Notes under the pieces: model-generated
The model's database searches: none
Told to the model about the DNA's origin: nothing
Seen by the model: the letters and a program-made list of their open reading frames with translations, nothing else
In this document: in pieces, positions 1 through 5,959 of the stretch
Numbering within the stretch: position 1 is the first letter of the stretch
Layout: each line of letters opens with the position of its first letter
Assembly: GCA_017882655.1 (NCBI GenBank)
Contig: JADGPB010000170.1
Coordinates: 1 to 5,959, forward strand
Origin: Propionibacteriales bacterium
GTDB taxonomy: Bacteria > Actinomycetota > Actinomycetes > Propionibacteriales > Propionibacteriaceae
Direction of reading: 5' to 3'
Length of the DNA stretch: 5,959 nucleotides
Position numbers and translations under genes: made by a program

Positions 1-543
1 GTGTTCGTCATCATCGCGTACGGCGACGAGAAGACATTCACCCTTGTCGGCGCCGCAATCATCCTCGGCCTCGTACTGGCATCCTTCGGCACGCCGCTGC
101 TCATGAAGCGGCTGACGAGCAAACAGCTGATGATCTCGAGCACGCTCGTGGCAGTCGTGCTGTACCTGGGGATGTACGTGGCGGGGTTCGCCAACATCGT
201 GGCCGTGCTGGTCTTCATCTTCCTCACCGGACTCACGCTGGGCGTCTTCGGTGTCGTCCAGACCACGATGATCGCCGACGCCGTCGACGACGTCGAGCGC
301 CGCACCGGCGTACGCAACGACGGCATCTCGTTCTCGACGCTCACGTTCGTGGCGAAGATCATGAACGCCCTCGCCGTACTGGTCTTCGGCAGCTTCGTCG
401 TCCTGGCCGGCTACCAGGCGGGCGTCGTCATCACGCCGACGATGCAACAGCTCGTCTGGGCGGCCATCACGGTCGTCCCAGCCGTCAGCTGCCTGGTGTC
501 CGTGGTCCCGTTCGTCTTCTACCGGCTCAGCCGTACGGACTGA
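1..543 (+). CDS. GPH-family (MFS_2, MelB-like) sugar/cation symporter, C-terminal part, cut at the window start
   Basis: This is the last 180 residues of a membrane transporter that probably brings a sugar or glycoside into the cell together with a cation. The frame is already open at base 1. A GTG is the first codon, but the family is usually about 450 residues long, so that GTG is most likely an internal valine. Hydrophobic segments lie near residues 13-33, 43-62, 65-90, 115-140 and 150-175, which fits the final helices of a 12-helix transporter. The loop at residues 90-110 (MIADAVDDVERRTGVRNDG, then ISFS) is the best family marker: GPH symporters carry a similar acidic, Glu/Arg-rich, TGxRxxG loop before the penultimate helices. 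The gene ends with TGA at 541-543. The substrate cannot be read from this part; a generic MFS sugar transporter is the alternative. Confidence 0.8.
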   Translation: MFVIIAYGDEKTFTLVGAAIILGLVLASFGTPLLMKRLTSKQLMISSTLVAVVLYLGMYVAGFANIVAVLVFIFLTGLTLGVFGVVQTTMIADAVDDVERRTGVRNDGISFSTLTFVAKIMNALAVLVFGSFVVLAGYQAGVVITPTMQQLVWAAITVVPAVSCLVSVVPFVFYRLSRTD

Positions 544-585
544 GCGCTGAGCAGTTTCGGAGAAGCAGCTGGTGGCGACTGTGCC

Positions 586-591
586 TAGGCT
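586..591 (+). promoter_or_regulatory. Possible -10 element (TAGGCT) for the DUF1801 gene
   Basis: TAGGCT fits the actinobacterial TANNNT -10 pattern and lies in the 78-bp gap between the symporter stop and the DUF1801 start. A transcript starting about 7 bases downstream (near 598) would have a leader of roughly 24 bases holding the AAGGAG site at 611-616. I see no convincing -35 hexamer at the usual distance, so this is a weak call from pattern and position only. Confidence 0.3.
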
Positions 592-621
592 CATCGAATC
601 GGCACTGTCGAAGGAGACCCC

Positions 622-1053
622 ATGACGGAGAACAAGAAGTCCAGCGGGAGTGGTTTCACCGCGGAAGAGCGCGCCGCCATGAGGGAGCGCAACAAGGAGC
701 TCAAGACCCAGCAGAGCAAGGAAGCCGACCTGGCAGCGGTCCTCGACAAGATCGCGGGCATGACCGACGCCGATCGAGCGACCGCGACCAAGGTCCACGA
801 GATCGTCCTGTCCACCGCTCCTGATCTCGCCGCAAGGCTCTGGTACGGCAGCCCCGCGTACTACAAGGACGGCAAGCTGATCTGCTTCTTCCAGGACTCG
901 GGCAAGTTCAAGACCCGGTACGCGACCCTGGGCTTCAGCGACACCGCCCAGCTCGACGAGGGCACGATGTGGCCCAGCTCGTACGCGCTGACCGACGTCA
1001 CGCCCGTCGTCGAGAAGCAGATCCGCGACCTGGTGACCCGCGCCGTCGGCTGA
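622..1053 (+). CDS. DUF1801 domain-containing protein
   Basis: A complete 143-residue soluble protein with no signal peptide or membrane segment. The start is well set by AAGGAG at 611-616, five bases before the ATG. Residues 1-45 are charged and lysine/glutamate-rich and include GFTAEERAAMRERNKELK (11-28), a leader I recall from other actinobacterial members of this group. Residues about 55-140 resemble DUF1801: a helix (TKVHEIVLS), then LWYGSPAYYKDGKLICFF at 73-90 with its aromatic-rich strand, then a stretch about phenylalanine, tyrosine and glycine (FKTRYATLGF, 96-105) and a C-terminal helix. DUF1801 includes the YdhG/frataxin-like fold proposed in some Firmicutes to handle iron, but I see no conserved cysteine/histidine metal site here and assign no function. 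It sits 35 bp upstream of recQ on the same strand; linkage to recQ is unproven. Confidence 0.8.
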   Translation: MTENKKSSGSGFTAEERAAMRERNKELKTQQSKEADLAAVLDKIAGMTDADRATATKVHEIVLSTAPDLAARLWYGSPAYYKDGKLICFFQDSGKFKTRYATLGFSDTAQLDEGTMWPSSYALTDVTPVVEKQIRDLVTRAVG

Positions 1054-1084
1054 GTCGCTGCGCCCGCTTGTCGGCGACGCCCTC

Positions 1085-1090
1085 TAGCAT
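1085..1090 (+). promoter_or_regulatory. Possible -10 element (TAGCAT) of a leaderless recQ transcript
   Basis: TAGCAT matches TANNNT and overlaps the ATG at 1089. Seven bases separate its last T from an in-frame GTG at 1098, which is the usual distance from a -10 box to a transcription start. No purine-rich Shine-Dalgarno sequence precedes either the ATG or the GTG. Together this suggests transcription and translation both begin at 1098. A TTGTCG at 1068-1073 is only 11 bases upstream, too close to be a normal -35. Confidence 0.4.
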
Positions 1091-2945
1091 GACCAGGGTG
1101 CCGACCGAGACTGCCTCCGCCCTCGGGGTGCTGCGCGCGACGTTCGGCTACGACGCGTTCAAGGGCGACCAGGAAGCGGTCATCAGCCACGTCATCGACG
1201 GTGGCGACGCGCTCGTGCTCATGCCGACAGGCGGGGGCAAATCGCTGTGCTACCAGATCCCAGCGCTGGTACGACCCGGCGTCGGGGTTGTCATCTCGCC
1301 GCTGATCGCGTTGATGCACGACCAGGTGACAGCGCTCGAGGCGTTGGGTGTGCGCGCGGGTTTCCTCAACTCCACCCAGCGCCTCGACGAGCAGCGGGAC
1401 ATGGAGCGGGCCGCGCTCGCGGGTGAGCTCGACCTGCTCTACCTCGCGCCCGAGCGGCTCGGAGTGCCACGCACCCAGGACTTCCTCGACAAGCTGCAGA
1501 TCTCGGTGTTCGCGATCGACGAGGCCCACTGTGTCTCGCAATGGGGCCATGACTTCCGTCCCGACTACCTGCGACTGTCGCTGCTCGGCGAACGCTGGCC
1601 GGACGTGCCGCGCGTCGCGCTCACGGCCACCGCGCCTCCCGCCACCCGACGGGAGATCATCCAGCGCCTCGGGCTCGGCTCGGCGAGTACTTTCGTGGCG
1701 AGCTTCGACCGCCCCAACATCCGCTACCGGATCGAGCCGAAGCAGCAGCCCATCGCCCAGCTCGTACAGCTCATCCGCGCCGAGCACGACGGCGACGCCG
1801 GCATCGTGTACTGCCTGTCACGCGCCTCAGTGGAGAAGACCGCAGTGGCGCTGGTACGGGAGGGTATCTCGGCGCTTCCGTACCACGCGGGTCTTCCTGC
1901 CGAGGTGCGCTCGGCGAACCAAGCCCGATTCCTGCGCGAAGACGGCGTCGTGATGGTGGCGACGATCGCGTTCGGCATGGGCATCGACAAGCCGGACGTC
2001 CGCTTCGTCGCCCACCTCGACCTGCCGCGCAGCATCGAGGGCTACTACCAGGAGACAGGCAGAGGAGGTCGCGACGGCCTCCCGGCCACCGCGTGGATGG
2101 CGTACGGGCTCGCCGACGTCGTGCAGCAGCGCCAGCTCATCGCCGGATCGGACGGCGACGCCGCCCACAAGCGACTGCAGGGCCAGCACCTGGACGCCAT
2201 GCTCGGTCTGTGCGAGACGATGTCGTGCCGTCGCCAGCTCATCCTCGAGTACTTCGGCGAGTCGGCCGAGCCGTGCGGCAACTGCGACACGTGCTTGAAC
2301 CCACCCGACGCGTTCGACGGCACGGTGCCGGCTCAGAAGCTGCTGTCGACGATCGTGCGGCTACGGCGTGAGCGCAACCAGAGCTTCGGGGCGGGTCAGC
2401 TCATCGACATCCTGCTCGGACGTCGTACGGCCAAGATCGACCAGTGGGGTCACGAGAGCCTCACCACGTTCGGGATCGGCACCGAGCTCGCGGACCCGCA
2501 GTGGCGAGCGGTGGTGAGGCAGCTCCTCGCAGCGGGGCTGCTGTCGGTCTCGACCGACCACGGGGCGTTGAGCATCACCGATGACTCCTGGCCGGTGCTC
2601 CGTGGCGAACAGACCGTCCAGCTCCGGCAGGACGTCGTGACCCGCGTCCCGCGAGCGTCGCGGAAGAAGCTCGACTCCCGTGGCGTACCGGTCAGCAGGT
2701 CGGCGGCCGCGACGACTTTGGGTGACGAGGACCGGGATCTGTTCGAACGGCTTCGCACGTGGCGGGCTGAAGTCGCGAAAGCGGCGTCGGTACCCGCCTA
2801 CGTCGTCTTCGCTGACTCGGTGCTCGTCTCGATCGCCACAGCTCGTCCGACGAGCCTCGCCGAGCTGTTCGTGATCAGCGGCGTGGGCGCGAAGAAGCTC
2901 GACTCGTACGGGGAGGACGTGCTCCTCGTCGTTGCCGCGGGCTGA
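1089..2945 (+). CDS. recQ: ATP-dependent DNA helicase RecQ
   Basis: A 3'-to-5' superfamily 2 helicase acting in recombination and stalled-fork repair. From the ATG it is 618 residues, close to E. coli RecQ (about 610). Visible in order: the motif 0 glutamine Q28; Walker A PTGGGKS (46-52); DEAH (144-147) followed by the aromatic-rich loop QWGHDFRPDY (151-160); LTATAP (178-183); the second helicase lobe with IVYCLSR (239-245), ATIAFGMGIDKPDVR (291-305) and motif VI QETGRGGRDG (321-330); a zinc site with Cys380, Cys396, Cys399 and Cys402, spaced almost exactly as in E. coli; a winged-helix region (about 410-520); a charged linker; and an HRDC domain (about 545-618) with VISGVGAKKLDSYG. All key residues seem intact. 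The open frame reaches back to 969, but that part overlaps the DUF1801 gene and is an arginine-rich shadow. ATG 1089 is used here; GTG 1098 (615 residues) is a serious alternative. Confidence 0.95.
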   Translation: MTRVPTETASALGVLRATFGYDAFKGDQEAVISHVIDGGDALVLMPTGGGKSLCYQIPALVRPGVGVVISPLIALMHDQVTALEALGVRAGFLNSTQRLDEQRDMERAALAGELDLLYLAPERLGVPRTQDFLDKLQISVFAIDEAHCVSQWGHDFRPDYLRLSLLGERWPDVPRVALTATAPPATRREIIQRLGLGSASTFVASFDRPNIRYRIEPKQQPIAQLVQLIRAEHDGDAGIVYCLSRASVEKTAVALVREGISALPYHAGLPAEVRSANQARFLREDGVVMVATIAFGMGIDKPDVRFVAHLDLPRSIEGYYQETGRGGRDGLPATAWMAYGLADVVQQRQLIAGSDGDAAHKRLQGQHLDAMLGLCETMSCRRQLILEYFGESAEPCGNCDTCLNPPDAFDGTVPAQKLLSTIVRLRRERNQSFGAGQLIDILLGRRTAKIDQWGHESLTTFGIGTELADPQWRAVVRQLLAAGLLSVSTDHGALSITDDSWPVLRGEQTVQLRQDVVTRVPRASRKKLDSRGVPVSRSAAATTLGDEDRDLFERLRTWRAEVAKAASVPAYVVFADSVLVSIATARPTSLAELFVISGVGAKKLDSYGEDVLLVVAAG

Positions 2946-2950
2946 ACGCC

Positions 2951-2985
2951 GAAACGGCGGCCCGGAAGAACCGGACCGCCGCTTC
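2951..2985. terminator. Convergent hairpin terminator between recQ and the sugar ABC operon
   Basis: Arms at 2955-2965 and 2971-2981 form an 11-bp GC-rich stem around the five-base loop AAGAA, and three more pairs (2951-2953 with 2983-2985) follow a one-base mismatch. The hairpin begins five bases after the recQ stop and ends 12 bases before the permease stop, so it can serve both converging genes. In plus-strand RNA the stem has one C-A mismatch (2961 with 2975); in minus-strand RNA the same position is a U-G wobble. No long U-run follows on either side (the minus strand reads TTTCGGCGTT), which is common in high-GC actinobacteria. Confidence 0.75.
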
Positions 2986-2997
2986 AGGGTGGTACGA

Positions 2998-4413
2998 CTA
3001 CTCGTGCTCGCTTCCGTGCGTCGGGCTGTCCTTGGCGGAGACCTTGGAGTCAACGCCCTCGGGCACGTCGTCCTGATGGCGCGAGGCCACCCTCTGCACT
3101 GCGCTAGGACCAGCCGCCTCATCGGCTCGTACGGGCGAGTGATCCGCCGTGACCGAGGCGTTCCTGCTGAAGGCGTTCATCATCATCCCGATGAAGCTCG
3201 GCTTGCCGCGCATCTTGCTCAGCACGTCGAACGCGACGGCGGCGAGGAGGACGAGACCCTTGATGATCTGGATCCAGTTCGAGTCCACGCTCAGGTTCGC
3301 CAGGCCGAGGTTCAGCACACCCATGACGAAGCCACCGATCATCGCCCCGGAGACCTTGCCGACGCCACCGGCGACCGCTGCGCCACCGACGAACACTGCG
3401 GCGATGGCATCGAGCTCGAAGCCCGTACCGTCCTTCGGGTTCGCGGCGTTGAGATAGGCCGTGAACACCATGCCGGCGACGCCGGCGAGCAGCCCCATGT
3501 TGACCATCACGAAGAGGGACACCCGGCGGGTGTCAACACCGGAGAGCTGAGCCGCGTTGGAGTTGCCGCCCACGGCGTAGATGTGACGACCGAGAACGGT
3601 CCGCTGCGTGACGAACGTGTAGATGAGCACGAGGCCGAACAGGATGAGACCCACGACAGGGATGCCCCTGTACGAGGCCAGCAGCATGCCGAAGATGCCG
3701 ATGACGCCACCGACCACGACGATCTTCGCTACGGAAGTCCACAGTGGCGACTGCTGCATGTCGTACTTCTTACGGTCCGCCCGGTTGCGCAGCTCGAACC
3801 ATGCGACTGCCGCGATGGCGATCACGGTGAGGATCATCGTGATGAGGTGGTACGGCATCCCGGGCCCGCCGATCTCAGGCAGGTAGCCGTTGGCGATCTT
3901 CTGGAAGTCCTCGGGCACGACGATCGACTCCGCGTTGAGGATCATGAGGTCCAGTCCACGGAAGAGCAGCATGCCGGCCAGGGTGACAATGAAGGCGGGG
4001 ATGCCGACGTACGCCGTCCAGAACCCCTGCCACAGGCCCACGAGGATGCCGAGGGCGAGCCCGAAGAGGATGGCCACGGGCCAGGGGAGGTGCCAGATCT
4101 TCATCGACATGGCGACGCTGGCTCCGACGAAGGCGCACACTGAGCCGACCGACAGGTCGATGTGGCCGGCGATGATGACCATCACCATGCCGATGGCGAG
4201 GATGAGGACGTAGCCGTTCTGGATCAGAAGGGATGTCACGTTGCGCGGCTGGAGGAACAACCCATTCGTGAGGACCTCGAACAACAGGATCAGTGCGGCG
4301 AGCGCGATCATCATGCCGTACTGACGGATGTTGCCGCCGAGGGCCTTGGTGATCTGCGACCCGGCCGACTTTGGCGCCGCGTGGGTAGCGACAGCGGTCG
4401 TCTCGGTGGTCAT
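2998..4413 (-). CDS. mmsB: Multiple-monosaccharide ABC importer, permease subunit (MmsB/GguB type)
   Basis: The membrane channel of a sugar importer in the RbsC/XylH (BPD_transp_2) superfamily, 471 residues. After a polar N-terminus, about twelve hydrophobic segments run from residue 32 to 397. Family marks are AIGMVMVIIAGHIDLSVGS (73-91) and the cytoplasmic coupling region GRHIYAVGGNSNAAQLSGVD (275-294), which should touch the ATPase. The long middle section at 165-230, with a hydrophilic stretch ELRNRADRKKYD, favours the multiple-monosaccharide branch over the shorter ribose permeases. Residues about 400-471 form a hydrophilic, probably disordered tail beyond the last helix, longer than I would expect for this family (roughly 400-430 residues). 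The start ATG lies two bases after the ATPase stop, so the two genes are almost certainly co-transcribed. Substrate is not readable; xylose, arabinose, glucose or galactose would fit the group. Confidence 0.9.
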   Translation of the reverse strand: MTTETTAVATHAAPKSAGSQITKALGGNIRQYGMMIALAALILLFEVLTNGLFLQPRNVTSLLIQNGYVLILAIGMVMVIIAGHIDLSVGSVCAFVGASVAMSMKIWHLPWPVAILFGLALGILVGLWQGFWTAYVGIPAFIVTLAGMLLFRGLDLMILNAESIVVPEDFQKIANGYLPEIGGPGMPYHLITMILTVIAIAAVAWFELRNRADRKKYDMQQSPLWTSVAKIVVVGGVIGIFGMLLASYRGIPVVGLILFGLVLIYTFVTQRTVLGRHIYAVGGNSNAAQLSGVDTRRVSLFVMVNMGLLAGVAGMVFTAYLNAANPKDGTGFELDAIAAVFVGGAAVAGGVGKVSGAMIGGFVMGVLNLGLANLSVDSNWIQIIKGLVLLAAVAFDVLSKMRGKPSFIGMMMNAFSRNASVTADHSPVRADEAAGPSAVQRVASRHQDDVPEGVDSKVSAKDSPTHGSEHE

Positions 4414-4415
4414 CG

Positions 4416-5948
4416 TCAGTCAGCCTTTCGTTGAGTCATGTAGCGCATAAGGGTTTCCTGATCGGCGTCAGCCTTGGCCACGTCGGCCGTGATGACCCCA
4501 GCGGAGAGGGTGTAGATACGGTCGCAGATGCCCAGCAGCTCGGGCAGCTCCGAGGAGATCACGAAGCACCCCTTCCCGGCATCCGCGAGCTGGTTGATGA
4601 TCTCGTAGATCTCGTACTTCGCTCCGACGTCGATGCCTCGTGTGGGCTCGTCGAGGATGAGCACCTCAGGCTCGGTGAACATCCACTTGGCCAGGACAAC
4701 CTTCTGCTGGTTGCCGCCGGACAGCTTGCCGACGCCTTCGTCGATCGTTGGGGCCTTGACCCGAAGCGCTTTGAAGTACGTGTTCGCCGACTGGACTTCT
4801 CGAAACTCGTTGACAACGCCTAACGGCGAGATCTTCTTGAGCCCGGCCGCGGTGATCGAGACCTTGATCGTGTCGAGCAGGTTGAGGCCGAGGGCCTTGC
4901 GGTCCTCCGTGACGTAGGCAAGGCCTGCGTCGATGGCCTGCTGCACGGTGCGGAGGTTGAAGCTCTTCCCGTGGATGGTGACGGTCCCGGACTGTTTGAT
5001 GCCGTACGACTGGCCGAACACGCTGCGCGCGAACTCGGTGCGGCCGGCTCCCATGAGTCCCGCAAGACCGACGATCTCGCCCTTGCGTACCTGGATCGAC
5101 GCGTTCCTCACCATGAGGCGAGTGGGATCCTCCGAGTTGGCCACGGTCCAGTCCTTGACGTCGAGGATGACGTCGCCGATCTTCGGTTCGTGCGTCGGGA
5201 ACCGATGGTTCAGGTCTCGCCCGACCATGCCGCGAATGATGCGGTTCTCGTTTACCTCGCCCCCGCTGACGTCGAGTGTCTCGATCGTGCGACCGTCGCG
5301 AATGATCGTGATCGAGTCGGAGATCGCCTCGATCTCGTTGAGCTTGTGGCTGATCATGATGCTCGTGATGCCCTCAGCCTTGAGCTCACGCAGGATGCCG
5401 AGCAGATGGGCGGAGTCGGTGTCGTTGAGAGCAGCGGTGGGCTCGTCCAGGATGAGCAGCTGAACATCCTTGGACAGGGCCTTGGCGATCTCGACGAGCT
5501 GTTGCTTGCCGATGCCGATGTGCTTGATCGGGGTGTCGGGGTCCTCGTGGAGTCCCACCCGCGCCAGGACCTCCTTGGCCTTCTTCCCGGCTTCCAACCA
5601 GTTGATGACACCGACGGTGGCGACCTCGTTGCCGAGGTACAGGTTCTCGACGATGGTCAGCTCGGGGATCAAGGCCAGTTCCTGGTGAATGATCGCGATA
5701 CCCGCGTGCTCCGACTCGCGGATGTTGCGGAACTTGACCAGCTGGTCGTTGTAGTGGATCTCGCCTTCGTACGTACCGAAGGGGTAGACGCCGGACAGAA
5801 CCTTCATCAGCGTCGACTTCCCGGCGCCGTTCTCTCCTACGATGCTATGAATCTCGCCCCGCTCCACCTCGAAGGTCACGTCCTCAAGGGCCTTCACCCC
5901 CGGGAACTCCTTCGTGATCCCCCGCATGGAGAGGATCGTGTCTGTCAT
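4416..5948 (-). CDS. mmsA: Multiple-monosaccharide ABC importer, ATP-binding subunit (MmsA/GguA type)
   Basis: A 510-residue tandem ATPase that powers the sugar importer on the cytoplasmic face, in the usual length range for RbsA/XylG/GguA proteins. The first ATPase half has Walker A GENGAGKST (38-46), Q-loop Gln89, Walker B LLILDEP (164-170) and H-loop His201, but its signature is IGIGKQQ (144-150) rather than LSGGQ. The second half has a true signature LSGGNQQK (409-416) and Walker B VLILDEPTRGIDVG (429-442), but its Walker A is GLMGAGRTE (297-305) with Arg instead of Lys, and Ser466 where the H-loop His would be. The stretch KFRNIRESEHAGIAIIHQEL (72-91) is what points to the multiple-monosaccharide group. 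ATG 5948 is supported by AAGGAG five bases upstream. The gene is first of the two in the window, and a sugar-binding protein gene probably precedes it beyond the edge. Confidence 0.93.
   Translation of the reverse strand: MTDTILSMRGITKEFPGVKALEDVTFEVERGEIHSIVGENGAGKSTLMKVLSGVYPFGTYEGEIHYNDQLVKFRNIRESEHAGIAIIHQELALIPELTIVENLYLGNEVATVGVINWLEAGKKAKEVLARVGLHEDPDTPIKHIGIGKQQLVEIAKALSKDVQLLILDEPTAALNDTDSAHLLGILRELKAEGITSIMISHKLNEIEAISDSITIIRDGRTIETLDVSGGEVNENRIIRGMVGRDLNHRFPTHEPKIGDVILDVKDWTVANSEDPTRLMVRNASIQVRKGEIVGLAGLMGAGRTEFARSVFGQSYGIKQSGTVTIHGKSFNLRTVQQAIDAGLAYVTEDRKALGLNLLDTIKVSITAAGLKKISPLGVVNEFREVQSANTYFKALRVKAPTIDEGVGKLSGGNQQKVVLAKWMFTEPEVLILDEPTRGIDVGAKYEIYEIINQLADAGKGCFVISSELPELLGICDRIYTLSAGVITADVAKADADQETLMRYMTQRKAD
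4424..4428 (-). promoter_or_regulatory. Ribosome-binding site of the permease, inside the end of the ATPase gene
   Basis: Read on the minus strand this is AAAGG, ten bases before the permease ATG at 4413. It lies within the last codons of the ATPase (CGA AAG GCT GAC TGA). A ribosome finishing the ATPase would cover it, so coupled translation that keeps the two subunits in step is likely. The spacing is slightly long and the match is moderate. Confidence 0.6.
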
Positions 5949-5953
5949 GAGTG

Positions 5954-5959
5954 CTCCTT
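5954..5959 (-). promoter_or_regulatory. Shine-Dalgarno site of the ABC ATPase gene
   Basis: Read on the minus strand this is AAGGAG, separated by five bases (CACTC) from the ATG at 5948. It fixes the ATPase start and is the last thing visible; the promoter, or an upstream operon gene, lies outside the window. Confidence 0.85.

Noticed and set aside
540..552. A short direct repeat CTGAGC-G-CTGAGC at the end of the symporter gene, with a small AGCGCT palindrome
   Set aside because: It is six bases long and partly coding. No strong hairpin or U-tract follows, so I do not call it a terminator or operator.
1068..1073. TTGTCG as a -35 box for recQ
   Set aside because: Only 11 bases separate it from TAGCAT, while a working spacer is usually 16-19.
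969..1088. An extra 40-residue N-terminus for recQ from the ATG at 969
   Set aside because: It would overlap the DUF1801 coding region by 85 bases. Its translation is an arginine-rich shadow, and RecQ proteins begin shortly before the LRATFGY segment, which matches the starts at 1089 or 1098.
861..1787. A 308-codon open frame on the minus strand
   Set aside because: It spans the end of DUF1801, the gap and the first third of recQ in antisense, with Arg/His/Val/Glu-rich low-information sequence. recQ in the other strand has all helicase motifs.
2361..3122. A 253-codon open frame on the minus strand
   Set aside because: It is antisense to the end of recQ and overlaps the permease C-terminus in another frame. 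It has no domain and an arginine-rich composition, so it is a high-GC shadow.
2932..4143. A 403-codon open frame on the plus strand
   Set aside because: It lies antisense to the permease gene, and its product is rich in His, Asp, Glu and Arg, as expected from the opposite strand of a high-GC membrane-protein gene. It has no recognisable domain, and it starts inside the recQ end and runs through the terminator.
1..5959. A novel defence, mobile or RNA-based system
   Set aside because: All long sense frames are explained by well-known families. Gaps are 78, 35, 52 and 2 bases, too small to hold a hidden gene or array, and I saw no repeats with spacers, transposase, integrase, toxin-antitoxin pair or tRNA fold.

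Overview
This window looks like chromosomal DNA from a high-GC actinobacterium. The codons mostly end in G or C, the Shine-Dalgarno sites are AAGGAG-like, and one gene (recQ) lacks a Shine-Dalgarno site and may be leaderless. The protein families and codon style fit the Propionibacteriales or relatives, but I cannot name a genus from the sequence alone. I see no insertion sequence, phage gene, CRISPR array, tRNA or rRNA.

Layout: (1) Bases 1-543 (+) hold the C-terminal part of a GPH-type (MFS_2, MelB-like) sugar/cation symporter, cut by the window edge. (2) Bases 622-1053 (+) hold a small DUF1801 protein with its own good ribosome-binding site. (3) Bases 1089-2945 (+) hold a complete RecQ DNA helicase with helicase core, four-cysteine zinc site, winged helix and HRDC domain. 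(4) Bases 2946-2997 are a 52-bp convergent gap containing a strong hairpin that probably stops transcription from both sides. (5) Bases 2998-5948 (-) hold two genes of a sugar ABC importer, the ATPase (transcribed first) and the permease, two bases apart. They belong to the multiple-monosaccharide (MmsA/MmsB, GguA/GguB) branch of the ribose/xylose importer class. The periplasmic-type sugar-binding protein that must feed this importer is not in the window and probably lies just beyond base 5959.

How the genes work together: MmsA and MmsB form the membrane and energy parts of one importer and look translationally coupled. RecQ is a stand-alone genome-maintenance enzyme. The DUF1801 gene lies 35 bp upstream of recQ on the same strand, but recQ seems to have its own promoter-like element, so a shared function is not established. 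The symporter and the ABC importer are both sugar-uptake types, on opposite sides of recQ and on opposite strands.

I did not find a new biological system here. The points most worth checking are the probable leaderless start of recQ, the hairpin that pairs better in the minus-strand RNA, the hydrophilic C-terminal tail on the permease, and the one-good-site/one-degenerate-site layout of the ATPase.
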